Below are positions 7,147 to 15,612 of a stretch of DNA of 64,000 nt, one piece after another. Under the pieces are notes generated by a model. The model had not been told where the DNA came from, made no database searches, and was given only the letters and a program-made list of their open reading frames with translations. How positions within the stretch are numbered: the first letter of the stretch is position 1; every line of letters begins with the position of its first letter. The position numbers and the translations under genes were made by a program. Source of the stretch: Alkalibacterium sp. AK22 (GTDB taxonomy: Bacteria; Bacillota; Bacilli; Lactobacillales; Carnobacteriaceae_A); the NCBI RefSeq assembly GCF_000585255.1, contig NZ_JANL01000006.1, forward strand, positions 1-64,000, written 5' to 3'.

Positions 7147-7569
7147 ATGATGAATCAATACGATGAATACCAGAAGTACTTAAACTACAAACACGGTTCA
7201 CACTCTTTCAACATTCTGATGCTGTCTATCCTTATCAATTCATCATTAGCAACGTTTGACATTCAGTGGGCTGAGACAAGAGAGTTGGAATACGCTTTGC
7301 TTGTCTTCCCAGCGCTTTATTATTGCCTATTGATGAACATTTACAAAGGAAGTTACTATAAAAAAAACAATTTATCCATCCTGAACTCTTTCTTTCTTGG
7401 CTTATGGGGAGTGATTTTTAGTCTCTGGATTATCTTCATGGGTCCAGATATCTTATCATCCAGTGGACAGGTTACGTCTGGTGTTGTTCCACTTTTATTA
7501 GGTCTGATGTGGGTTTGCGGGGCGAGTGTACATGCTATTGCATCACTAATCGAAAATAAGAAAGACTAG
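7147..7569 (+). CDS. Tandem membrane paralog 3
   Basis: 140 residues. AGGAGG seven bases before the ATG. Landmarks: YDEYQKYLNYKHG, IQWAET, IYKGSYYKK and a C-terminal IENKKD. Its ribosome site, start and first eight codons are identical over 40 bp to those of paralog 4, which points to recent duplication or gene conversion. The loop before helix 4 is Ser/Gly-rich (SSSGQVTSG), unlike paralogs 1 and 2. Confidence 0.8.
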   Translation: MMNQYDEYQKYLNYKHGSHSFNILMLSILINSSLATFDIQWAETRELEYALLVFPALYYCLLMNIYKGSYYKKNNLSILNSFFLGLWGVIFSLWIIFMGPDILSSSGQVTSGVVPLLLGLMWVCGASVHAIASLIENKKD

Positions 7570-7613
7570 GATTTTGTCAGACAAGACCACTACCTTAACT
7601 AGGAGGAATTCAC

Positions 7614-8063
7614 ATGATGAATCAATACGATGAATACCAAAAACATATGCGCTATAAATACGACTCTTATGCTTTCATGCTGTTGCTTGTTTTGGTTTTT
7701 GCCAATTTTGCGCTTACTTTTTTCACTGACTTTCAATGGGCAGACCCTGTCGGCCTGGAATACTTGATGCTGTGTTTTATTGCCGTGGCTTATTCTGTTT
7801 TGATGTATGTTTACCGCGGTGCATACTTCACTAAACGTCAGAATGGCAAACTCTATGCCGGACTCTTCTTTAGCGTTGGACTGTTGAATCTCTATACCAG
7901 CTTTTCCCCCTCTTCTCCGGCAATCATTGATGACGGAAAACTGACCTTTAATGTGGTCATGCCCTTTGCAGGACTGCTATTCATCCTGATTTCTCTTTCT
8001 TATGTCGTTAAGCTGCTGAGTGAAAAACGTAAAGATCAGCAAATGGATGACTCAAAAGACTGA
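7614..8063 (+). CDS. Tandem membrane paralog 4
   Basis: 149 residues, four helices. Landmarks: YDEYQKHMRYKYDSYAF, FQWADP, VYRGAYFTK, DDGKLT and a charged tail LSEKRKDQQMDDSKD. It is close to paralog 1 in the TSFSPSSP loop (SFSPHSP in paralog 1), while its 5' end matches paralog 3, so the gene looks mosaic. AGGAGG is perfectly placed. Confidence 0.8.
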   Translation: MMNQYDEYQKHMRYKYDSYAFMLLLVLVFANFALTFFTDFQWADPVGLEYLMLCFIAVAYSVLMYVYRGAYFTKRQNGKLYAGLFFSVGLLNLYTSFSPSSPAIIDDGKLTFNVVMPFAGLLFILISLSYVVKLLSEKRKDQQMDDSKD

Positions 8064-8150
8064 GAGCTGCTAGTTTAATAAAATAGCTATAAAAAACGGT
8101 TAGTTGCACAAACATACAAAACACTCGTCCCTGACAAGAAAGGACTGTTT

Positions 8151-8585
8151 ATGAAACACTTAGATGAATACCAGCGTATGAAGCGCTACAAATTGGGATA
8201 CCATACACTCATTCTGATTGTTGTTTTACAGGCAGTGAATTACTTTTTGAATATAGGCTGGGCAGAAGACCCGCGTTTTGAGTCAGTCTTTATTTTACTG
8301 ATAGCCAGCTTATACTTTACTGTCACGGCCGTCTATTCCGGGGCTTTTTTCGCCAAATGGGAAAATCCCTTCTTTGCTTCTTTTTTCCATATCCTGTCCG
8401 GCACACTCATGCTGTTGTCCACCAATGTGAGTCAGACGCCGCTGGTCGAGAATGGACAAATAACCTGGCAGGCAATTAATATACTTAGTGCCCTGCATCT
8501 TTTCTCTATTCCACTGACTTACCTGGTTAGAATGACCGTAGATAAGCGCAGGGATGTAAAGGAAGACAAGCTAGAAATTAAGTAG
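8151..8585 (+). CDS. Tandem membrane paralog 5
   Basis: 144 residues. AAAGGA precedes the ATG. Landmarks: LDEYQRMKRYKLGYHT, IGWAED (Gly in place of Phe-Gln), VYSGAFFAK, ENGQITW, and LVRMTVDKRRD near the end. It groups with paralog 7 by the shared LVRMTVDK tail and the VYSGA motif. About 85 bases separate it from paralog 4, more than the other gaps, with no clear promoter. Confidence 0.8.
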   Translation: MKHLDEYQRMKRYKLGYHTLILIVVLQAVNYFLNIGWAEDPRFESVFILLIASLYFTVTAVYSGAFFAKWENPFFASFFHILSGTLMLLSTNVSQTPLVENGQITWQAINILSALHLFSIPLTYLVRMTVDKRRDVKEDKLEIK

Positions 8586-8659
8586 CAGTTGCCACTTAAT
8601 TTCTGCTGACTAATACACACTACACCTTAAGATGAAATCTATTGAAGGAGGAATACTTT

Positions 8660-9103
8660 ATGGAAAAATTTGATGAATACCAGAGACACCTCAGGTATAA
8701 GTACGGCTCACATGCATTCGCACTCCTTACTTTTCTTAACTTTTTAAATTATATGCTCAGCAGGTTTACTGATTTTCAATGGGTAGAATCAAGAGAAATG
8801 GAGTTTATACTGATAAATTTCATAGCCATTTCCTATGCCATTACGATGTATGTCTATCATGGAGCTTACTTTAAAAAACATCAAAGCGGAATGCTTTATG
8901 CTTTCGGTTTCTTAATATTTGGTCTAGTAAATGTATTTGAACTCATCTCGCCATATACTGAAACACTATCTGAGGGCAGATTGACCGATAGCGCAGCTAT
9001 AAATGCCAGTCAGCTTATATGGCTTTTTGGGTCGCTTGCTTACTTTTCCCGATTTTTTGTCGATAAGCGCAGGGATGCGAAAGAAAAAAAGACGGAAGAG
9101 TGA
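8660..9103 (+). CDS. Tandem membrane paralog 6
   Basis: 147 residues from the ATG at 8660 with GGAGG upstream; a TTG at 8642 lies before that site and is rejected. Landmarks: FDEYQRHLRYKYGSHAF, FQWVES, VYHGAYFKK, SEGRLT and FVDKRRDAKEKKTEE. It is closest to paralogs 1 and 4 in the N-terminal half (KYG, TDFQW). Four helices. Confidence 0.8.
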   Translation: MEKFDEYQRHLRYKYGSHAFALLTFLNFLNYMLSRFTDFQWVESREMEFILINFIAISYAITMYVYHGAYFKKHQSGMLYAFGFLIFGLVNVFELISPYTETLSEGRLTDSAAINASQLIWLFGSLAYFSRFFVDKRRDAKEKKTEE

Positions 9104-9168
9104 GTAGTGAACTATATTTGTTTCACCTCTGGTAAAAATCTAGAACAGCTTAAAAGAAAGGGATACTT

Positions 9169-9603
9169 ATGAATAAATTTGATGAATACCAGAAACACCA
9201 GCGCTATAAATTCGGCTATTATGCGATGGTGTTAACGATTATATTGAATGTCATCAATTTCGTTGTAGTCGAAATATACGGTTTTCAGTGGGCAGAAACA
9301 CCCAGGATTGAACCACTGATGATTATTTTAACCGTAACAGTCTTCTTTACTGTCACCCTTGTATATTCAGGTGCTTATTTTGCTAAACGGGAAAGTGTAT
9401 TAGTACTTGGAATTCTCTTCTTACTTACTGGAGGCGTCTCTATCGGAACAGCTCTACTTTTTCCGCTTTTTGAGGATGGGCAAGTTACTATATGGATGTC
9501 TAATTTTATTGTTGGACTAAATTTTTTAGCCATCCCCGCTACTTACTTAGTTAGAATGACCGTAGATAAATTAAGGGATGCAAATGAGACAAAAGAAGCG
9601 TAA
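9169..9603 (+). CDS. Tandem membrane paralog 7
   Basis: 144 residues, last of the array. AAAGGGA precedes the ATG. Landmarks: FDEYQKHQRYKFGYYAM, FQWAET, VYSGAYFAKR, EDGQVT and LVRMTVDKLRDANETKEA. It is followed 43 bases later by an unrelated SDR gene that has its own ribosome site, and I see no terminator between them, so the array transcript may continue. Confidence 0.8.
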   Translation: MNKFDEYQKHQRYKFGYYAMVLTIILNVINFVVVEIYGFQWAETPRIEPLMIILTVTVFFTVTLVYSGAYFAKRESVLVLGILFLLTGGVSIGTALLFPLFEDGQVTIWMSNFIVGLNFLAIPATYLVRMTVDKLRDANETKEA

Positions 9604-9646
9604 ACTGAGGGAATCAAATAGATTGAGTTTATAGGGGGAGTTAGTC

Positions 9647-10489
9647 ATGTCAAAGTCAATTTTAGCTATCACGGGGCCGACATCGGGGATTGGACGTGAA
9701 GCCGTGAAAATATTAGCCCAGTCTTTTGACTGCATACTGCTGTTGAACCGGAACATGGATAAAGGCGAGAAGCTGAAACAAGACCTTTTGGAAGCACAAT
9801 CTGATATACAAGTGGATGTCATCAAATGCGAATTGAGCGATTTCAGCTCTGTACAGTCCGCAGCCGAACAAATTAAAGAGCGTTACACCCATATCGACTG
9901 CCTAATAAATAATGCCGGCATCATGACCAAGACAAAAAAAGAAAGCCCTGACGGCTTTGAGCTGATGATGGCAACCAATTTTCTGGGGCATTTTCTGCTA
10001 ACTCATGAGCTGCTGCCGCTGGTGCTGAACAGTCAACGTAAGCAAGTCATCGTTGTGACTTCAAACGCCTATAAGGCTACACCGTTGACTCCGCCTTTTT
10101 TCCAGCCGAAGCGCTTTTCTTCTATGAAAGCTTATAGCCAGTCCAAGCTGGCTACTCTTTATCTGGCTCAGGAGCTGCATGAAAGGTATGCTAAAGAAGG
10201 CTTAAAGACGACGGCTATCCACCCTGGGCTGATTGCGACAAATATCTTTAAAGAGAGCATCCCACCTAAAATTGAGCACCTGATGTTCAGACTGCTCAAG
10301 CCTATTGCCTCCACCCTTGAGGAAGGCGCCTTGACTATCGTCTCAGCAGTCGACGATCCAGATACGTATGCTGGTGTTTTCTCAGACAAAGGAACCGTCA
10401 AGCCTGTCCAGAGACACGGGAGTGATTTCGAGACAAGACGTCAGTTTATTGACGCAACACTTAAAGAACTCACACTCCCGGCTTTATAA
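9647..10489 (+). CDS. SDR-family oxidoreductase
   Basis: 280 residues, a classical short-chain dehydrogenase. It has the nucleotide-binding TGPTSGIG at residues 9-16, NNAG at 88-91, a Ser near 139, and catalytic Tyr163-x3-Lys167 (YSQSK). The layout resembles retinol-dehydrogenase-like members, which reduce carbonyls with NADPH; the true substrate is unknown. GGGGGAG six bases before the ATG supports the start. It is downstream of the membrane paralog array on the same strand and may be cotranscribed. Confidence 0.88.
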   Translation: MSKSILAITGPTSGIGREAVKILAQSFDCILLLNRNMDKGEKLKQDLLEAQSDIQVDVIKCELSDFSSVQSAAEQIKERYTHIDCLINNAGIMTKTKKESPDGFELMMATNFLGHFLLTHELLPLVLNSQRKQVIVVTSNAYKATPLTPPFFQPKRFSSMKAYSQSKLATLYLAQELHERYAKEGLKTTAIHPGLIATNIFKESIPPKIEHLMFRLLKPIASTLEEGALTIVSAVDDPDTYAGVFSDKGTVKPVQRHGSDFETRRQFIDATLKELTLPAL

Positions 10490-10527
10490 ACGAAAACCAG
10501 TCTTTCAAGCATTCAGAATGGATCTGT

Positions 10528-11106
10528 TCACAGATTTGACTGGATCAATGCCTGTAGTACAGGGATAACTTCTGCTTCAAACCAGGGATTCTTTTTCATC
10601 CATCCAGTATTTAACGGACTCGGATGGACCAGAGGCAAATAGTCCGGCAAGTACTGTTGGAACTGGCGTACTGTTTCGGTCAGATTTTTCTCCCTACGGC
10701 TGCCTAAATAATGCTTTTGAGCATAGCCTCCAACGACAATAATGGTTTCAATATTAGGCATCTCTTCCATTAGGAGGGGGTGCCATTTTTCTGCAAAGCC
10801 CTTGCGCGGCGGCTTGTCTCCAGACTTGGCTTTACCCGGATAGTAAAAATCCATCGGCACATGCGCAACGGAATGGGTATCATAAAATACATCACGGGAC
10901 AGACCCATCCATTTTCTCAAACGGTCACCACTTGGATCATTCCAGATCAGGTTGGTTTCCTCAGTTTTTCGGCCGGGAGCCTGACTTACTAAGGCAATTC
11001 GAGCGTCTTTGGATGCCCGAAACAGCGGCTCCACCCCTCTTTGAGTAAACGCCTCGTTCATGGGGTCCGCCATGATTGCCTGTTTGATTTCTTCAAATAC
11101 ATTCAT
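10528..11106 (-). CDS. Uracil-DNA glycosylase superfamily protein
   Basis: 192 residues from the ATG at 11106 (AAAGGAG about 13 bases upstream); the frame stays open for 59 more codons but that part is low-complexity and unlikely coding. Motifs: SQAPGRKTEE and WNDPSGDRLRKWMG near residues 42-68 form the water/base pocket loop of the UDG fold, and HPSPLN near 165 is the DNA-intercalation motif. Family 4 Fe-S cysteines are absent. Such proteins are common in Firmicutes as uracil-DNA glycosylase family proteins; the real base preference is unknown. Convergent with the SDR gene. Confidence 0.8.
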   Translation of the reverse strand: MNVFEEIKQAIMADPMNEAFTQRGVEPLFRASKDARIALVSQAPGRKTEETNLIWNDPSGDRLRKWMGLSRDVFYDTHSVAHVPMDFYYPGKAKSGDKPPRKGFAEKWHPLLMEEMPNIETIIVVGGYAQKHYLGSRREKNLTETVRQFQQYLPDYLPLVHPSPLNTGWMKKNPWFEAEVIPVLQALIQSNL

Positions 11107-11282
11107 TGTCTGCTTATTGCTCCTTTGCTTGTGCCTTTGGCGCTTAGACCATGCTGATTGATTGTTCCTGCTTGGAAACCTAATCCTTAATCCCGGGCGA
11201 TTCGGCTTACTTTGACCTTTAGCCCCTACATTATTTATGATACAGTGAACGATACATCCTTGCCCTGAAGGGACTCGTTGCA

Positions 11283-11570
11283 ATGACTTATAAAAACAAA
11301 ATGGTTTTCACCAGCAGAGGTTTTTTTATGGGCTGCCTGCTTTTCCTAGTCCATGTCCTAGCCTTTCACCTCATCAGAGGGAGCCTGTTCGACAATCTGC
11401 CCAGGACCCTCTTATTCCTTTACCTTTCGTCCTGCATATGGGCCTTTGCCTTCCTGACGAGCATACTGAGCGACCTGGAACAGGACTCCCCATTCATATT
11501 TAAAAGCTCACTGCCGGCCATGTTTCTCTTTTCTCCCTTTATTTACTTCTGGGTAAAAAAGTGCCGGTAG
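11283..11570 (+). CDS. Small membrane protein, unknown
   Basis: 95 residues with three hydrophobic segments (about 12-32, 40-60 and 76-90) and no known motif. AAGGGA lies upstream of the ATG. It is divergent from the UDG-like gene; the 5' ends are about 180 bp apart. Function unknown. Confidence 0.5.
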   Translation: MTYKNKMVFTSRGFFMGCLLFLVHVLAFHLIRGSLFDNLPRTLLFLYLSSCIWAFAFLTSILSDLEQDSPFIFKSSLPAMFLFSPFIYFWVKKCR

Positions 11571-11948
11571 GCCGTTAGCGCATATGTCTCAGCAAGCTCA
11601 CCATTCCTTCGTCCTCAACTCATTTCAGCCCCCTGGTCCGTCTTGACCGGGCTTAATTGAAAGGGACTATCCCTTTTTGCAGCTGAGACGGCCTGCCTTG
11701 CATGACTTTAAGAGGACTCAGGGTCTACCGTGTGAAGAGTATGCCATATAAAGACCCGATTTGACAAGTTCGACTGCTTGAAATCATCCAGTCTACCCAA
11801 AGACCTCCCGCTTCCGCACACGCTGATGTTTTTTCTCTGTCGACCAGGCTCCATCCCTACTCACCGAAATCGACTATTCCGATGCGCCCTAGCCCCTTTA
11901 CCGAAGAGCAGCCCTTCATGGTGAAACCCGCTTTTATTTTCCTGCCTT
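11571..11948. other. Gene-free stretch with one small hairpin
   Basis: No frame with a ribosome site is seen here. A short hairpin AAAGGGACTATCCCTTTTT at 11660-11678 with a T run looks like a terminator for the 11283-11570 gene. The remainder shows no repeat, promoter pair or protein relic that I can recognise. Confidence 0.5.
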
Positions 11949-12785
11949 TCAGCCGAAGGCTACATCCAGCACCATCATGACGGTAAAACCGATCATCAGC
12001 CAGATGGCCGACAGGTCCTTGTTGCCGTGTTCCTGAGAGCCCGGAATCACTTCTTCTGCCACAACAAAGATCATGGCGCCTGCTGCAAAGGCCAGCGCAT
12101 AGGGCAGCAGCGGTTCAATCATCGATACGAGCCCTAAACCCAACAAGGCGGAGACCGGTTCAACAAAGCCGGATAGCTGTCCGTACCAGAAGGCCTTGCC
12201 TCTGGACATGCCTTCCCGTCTTAGAGGCATCGAAACGGCTGTTCCTTCCGGAAAATTCTGCAGTCCCATGCCGATTGCCAATGTCACTGCCCCTACCAGC
12301 TGAGACCGATCTCCCGTCAGAGCCATGGTGCCAAAAGCCACTCCAATGGCAAAGCCTTCCGGGATATTATGCAAGGTGATCGCCAGCACAAGCAGGGTGC
12401 TGCGGCGGTAGCTTTGTGGATGCAGACCTTCTGCTCCTCTTTTCTTTGTTCGGGAGCCGGTTTGGCTGAGCGCCGGATGCAGATGAGGCAGCAACTTATC
12501 CACGCCCCAAAGGAAAAAACCGCCCGCCATAAAGCCCACCGCAGCGGGCACCCAGGACGGCAGCGGTCCGCTTTCAGCCATTTCGATAGCCGGTTCCAGG
12601 AGAGACCAGAAGCTGGCGGCAATCATCACCCCGCCGGCAAAGGCCAGCATACCGTCCATCACCCGCTGTTTCACTTTTTTAGCTGTAAACACCAGACCGG
12701 CTCCAGCAGCCGTCATGCCCCAGGTAAATAAAGTAGCCAGCAGCGTCTGGACTGCCGGACTTAAATCCACGAACCTTTCCCACAT
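11949..12785 (-). CDS. ZIP-family metal transporter
   Basis: 278 residues with about eight helices. The two ZIP metal-binding motifs are clear: HNIPEG at 139-144 in helix 4 and QNFPEG at 176-181 in helix 5; a His/Ser-containing loop (HLHPALSQ) lies between helices 3 and 4. ZIP proteins carry zinc or other divalent metals into the cytoplasm; this one resembles the GufA/ZupT-like group. GAGGAGG lies upstream of the ATG at 12785. It is single and shows no visible Zur or MntR site. Confidence 0.9.
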   Translation of the reverse strand: MWERFVDLSPAVQTLLATLFTWGMTAAGAGLVFTAKKVKQRVMDGMLAFAGGVMIAASFWSLLEPAIEMAESGPLPSWVPAAVGFMAGGFFLWGVDKLLPHLHPALSQTGSRTKKRGAEGLHPQSYRRSTLLVLAITLHNIPEGFAIGVAFGTMALTGDRSQLVGAVTLAIGMGLQNFPEGTAVSMPLRREGMSRGKAFWYGQLSGFVEPVSALLGLGLVSMIEPLLPYALAFAAGAMIFVVAEEVIPGSQEHGNKDLSAIWLMIGFTVMMVLDVAFG

Positions 12786-12996
12786 CGTCTGTCCTCCTCT
12801 TGCGTGTCCCCTGTTTTCTTTTATTATACCTTTTTCTCTGTAAAAATCAGTGGAAGCATCCTCATCCGTATGGTTTCATAAACGGGTTCAATGTACCTTT
12901 ATGCTTGATTGCTTGAAAATCGGTAGACTTTTGTTGAGAGTTTTCGGTACACTGAACACAGATAATAACGCTTACAATTAAGCCAGGAGGTTATGT

Positions 12997-14358
12997 ATGA
13001 CTACTTTACACTCAATCATTATCGACTCGGATCGGCTCTTTACCGGAGAAGACGTGCCGGCCGCCTATTATGAAGATACTTATGTGAAAGATATTCCCCC
13101 AGTTCATGCGGTAGCTTTGCCGGTGAACGAAGAAGAAGTCCAGTCGCTGGTCCGCTATGCCATCGACCGCGATCTGACTATTCTTGCACGAGGAGCTGGA
13201 ACCGGGGTGGCCGGAGCCCAGGTGCCCCTCAAGGAAGATGCGCTGATCATCGACTTGCATCTGATGAACAGGATCGTCGCACTTGATGAGGAAACACTGA
13301 CTTTGACTGTGGAACCTGGAGTCCTCGTTGGCGAGATTCACCGCTACGTTGAAAGTCAAGGCTACTTCTATCCGCCGGATCCTGCGTCCAAGCATTCAAC
13401 AATTGGGGGCAATGTGGCGACTAATGCCGGTGGCCTGCGGGCAGTGAAATACGGTACGACCAGAGACTATGTCCGGTCTCTGACCGCTGTCTTGCCCAGC
13501 GCTGAAGTCATAACAATGGGCAGCAGGAACATCAAAAGCAGTTCCGGCTATGATCTGAAAGACCTGTTTATCGGCTCGGAAGGGACGCTGGGAATTACGA
13601 CCAGGATTCAGCTGAAACTAATCCCCCTGCCGCAAGCCCGTGTGTCTATCCTGCTGGCTTTTGATACTGTCCAGCAGGCTACCGATGCCACTTTGGCCAT
13701 CCTAACCAGCGGTGCCGACCCGTCCGGTGTAGAACTGTTTGAGCGGCAGGCGCTCAGGTATGCGGAGCAGAACTTAGGGTATCCGCTGAAGTCTCAGGTA
13801 GGTGAAGCCTATCTGCTCATGACCCTGGACGGCAATGACCCGAAAGAGCTGGCGATGCGTGCCGAACGCATTGAACAGATTGCCAAAGAAACGGCTTTGG
13901 AAAGTCATATCCTGACACCAGAAGAAGCTCTTAGAAATTGGGCTTTAAGAGACAATATCTTACTGGGACTGACCGTCTTTACCGAGTTTGAGCTGCTGGA
14001 CGAGGTGGTGCCTATCAATAAGTTTGCCGAACTCATTGAAGCCACCAAGCAGATGCAGGCCAAACACAAGCTTAATGTTTTGAATTTTGGCCACGCCGGC
14101 GATGGCAACGTCCATACGCTGTTAATGAAAGATGATTTAAGCGAAGAAGAGTGGACGGAAAGACGGGCCGCTCTGCTGAAAGACCTGTACCAGAAAGTGG
14201 CAGATCTGGGCGGGCTACCGTCCGCAGAACATGGAATCGGTATCGTGAAAAAAGAGTACATGGAAAAGATGACTGACCCGGTCAATCTGACTTACATGCG
14301 GGCGATCAAGCAGGTGTTCGATCCGGACAACCGGCTGAACCCCGGAAAAGTCTTTTAA
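12997..14358 (+). CDS. glcD: GlcD-type FAD-linked oxidase
   Basis: 453 residues. N-terminal FAD-binding domain of the PCMH/VAO type (ARGAGTGVAGAQVPL near 62-76, then HSTIGGNVATNAGG near 133) and C-terminal FAD-oxidase domain with AEHGIG near 409-414. This is the architecture of glycolate oxidase subunit D and D-lactate dehydrogenases, which oxidise a 2-hydroxy acid to the keto acid. No GlcE/GlcF or Fe-S partner is adjacent, so a stand-alone D-2-hydroxy-acid dehydrogenase (lactate or glycolate) is likely. AGGAGG precedes the ATG. Confidence 0.88.
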   Translation: MTTLHSIIIDSDRLFTGEDVPAAYYEDTYVKDIPPVHAVALPVNEEEVQSLVRYAIDRDLTILARGAGTGVAGAQVPLKEDALIIDLHLMNRIVALDEETLTLTVEPGVLVGEIHRYVESQGYFYPPDPASKHSTIGGNVATNAGGLRAVKYGTTRDYVRSLTAVLPSAEVITMGSRNIKSSSGYDLKDLFIGSEGTLGITTRIQLKLIPLPQARVSILLAFDTVQQATDATLAILTSGADPSGVELFERQALRYAEQNLGYPLKSQVGEAYLLMTLDGNDPKELAMRAERIEQIAKETALESHILTPEEALRNWALRDNILLGLTVFTEFELLDEVVPINKFAELIEATKQMQAKHKLNVLNFGHAGDGNVHTLLMKDDLSEEEWTERRAALLKDLYQKVADLGGLPSAEHGIGIVKKEYMEKMTDPVNLTYMRAIKQVFDPDNRLNPGKVF

Positions 14359-14367
14359 GGCAGCACG

Positions 14368-14409
14368 ATACACCGCCAGCTTCCAATTTAAAGGAAGCTG
14401 GCGGTGTAT
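14368..14409 (+). terminator. Strong hairpin after the FAD oxidase gene
   Basis: A perfect 17-bp stem, ATACACCGCCAGCTTCC with its complement, and an 8-base AT loop, starting 10 bases after the stop. There is no proper U tract, so it may be a weak terminator or an mRNA-end stabiliser. Confidence 0.7.
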
Positions 14410-14477
14410 TAAGTATAGACGCTACCTCTGCAGATACTTTAAATAAGAACTAAAGTGGTTACACTACTTTCTCGGAA

Positions 14478-15494
14478 CTAATGCTTTTTTTTAAGTTTTC
14501 TTATATACACAAGCAAGCCAGCTGTACTTCCTGCCCAAACTACCGCTCCGGCTCCGTAATAAATGCCAAGAGACTGTACCCGTTCCTCGCCGTTATGCTC
14601 ATCATCCGTATCTACCGCTTGCTCATTGATTGCTTCATCTGCTTCTTCTATAGAAAACAGTTCTTCAAATTCCCATACGTGATTGGCATTGAAGACAGTC
14701 ATTTCCAATCTGTAATCGCCTGCTTGTATTGGACGATTGTTTAAGCTGATGCCGATATCTGCTGTTGAATTAGGTGCCATTCGCCAGTTCTCATATGTTT
14801 GTTCGGTGACGAGTTCATTGCTGTCTACTTCATATAACTGTGCTTCAATGGACAAGTCAGCCAGTATTTCCGGTTGAACATTTTCAATTTGGGCTGTAAC
14901 AGCTGTCCGGTAATTGATCAATTCTGGACCGACTGAAATAAATTCGACCTCAGACATCACCGGCTCATCGTTTTCTGATAATTGGATAGCTGTCACGTAA
15001 GCATACTGGTTGGAAAGCATCACACCTTGATTGTCTTCATCTTCATTGACTTTCTCAACGTAAACTCCTCCCAGCTTGATTCCATCAAACGGTTCGATAC
15101 TGGTGACGTCCAGCCTGATAGTCCCTGTTCCGTTCGCCTCAACAGTTAGCCTGTCTTCTTTAAGAGATATCCAGTCTGTCAGCGGCGTCACCAAACTATC
15201 TGCAGGTTCTACAGGCTCATATACGATAAGGCCATTGCGATTAGTTGACGCATTAAATACATGTACCTCCACCGTTAAGGGTTCCGGCTTGTGATTGTAC
15301 ACACTGATTTCTAAAAATTCATCTCTTCCCGGTTCAACTCTCAAATCAAAATAAGACACATCAGGACTGATTTGACTGTTTGAAAGCTGTGCCTTAATCG
15401 AAAAACCAACGGACTCTTCGGCTATAGCTGTTTGATGCCCCACCGACAAGGTAATGCTTAACAGTAAAAATAACATTATGCGTTTAGCTCTCAT
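14478..15494 (-). CDS. DUF916/DUF3324 WxL-interacting membrane protein
   Basis: 338 residues: signal peptide (MRAKRIMLFLLLSITLSVG), DUF916-like domain (SYFDLRVEPGRDEFLEISVY near 45-65), DUF3324-like domain in the second half, then a C-terminal membrane helix and basic tail (RKLKKKH). Proteins of this kind anchor WxL proteins at the cell wall in Lactobacillales (WxL interacting protein, with peptidoglycan-binding and host-binding parts). AGAGGTG precedes the ATG. Last gene of the WxL cluster. Confidence 0.88.
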   Translation of the reverse strand: MRAKRIMLFLLLSITLSVGHQTAIAEESVGFSIKAQLSNSQISPDVSYFDLRVEPGRDEFLEISVYNHKPEPLTVEVHVFNASTNRNGLIVYEPVEPADSLVTPLTDWISLKEDRLTVEANGTGTIRLDVTSIEPFDGIKLGGVYVEKVNEDEDNQGVMLSNQYAYVTAIQLSENDEPVMSEVEFISVGPELINYRTAVTAQIENVQPEILADLSIEAQLYEVDSNELVTEQTYENWRMAPNSTADIGISLNNRPIQAGDYRLEMTVFNANHVWEFEELFSIEEADEAINEQAVDTDDEHNGEERVQSLGIYYGAGAVVWAGSTAGLLVYIRKLKKKH

Positions 15495-15550
15495 CTCAAC
15501 ACCTCTTTTTCCTCGGTCATCCGTGTCGTCGTCAAACGATGCGTCAATGA

Positions 15551-15588
15551 AAGGTACTGAGGAGGCTTCACTCTTTCCTCAGTACCTT
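15551..15588 (-). terminator. Intergenic hairpin in the WxL operon
   Basis: AAGGTACTGAGGA pairs perfectly with TCCTCAGTACCTT around a 12-base loop, between the WxL gene and the DUF916 gene. There is no U run, so partial attenuation or processing between the abundant WxL protein and its anchor is more likely than full termination. Confidence 0.6.
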
Positions 15589-15612
15589 CATCGACACTTT
15601 TACACCTTTTGA

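Noticed and set aside
10368-10568. Short rightward frame over the end of the SDR gene
   Set aside because: Out-of-frame shadow of the SDR gene without a start site.
11107-11283. N-terminal extension of the UDG-like protein
   Set aside because: Basic low-complexity sequence (SKRQRHKQRSNKQT) unlike the family, while the internal ATG matches the expected N-terminus.
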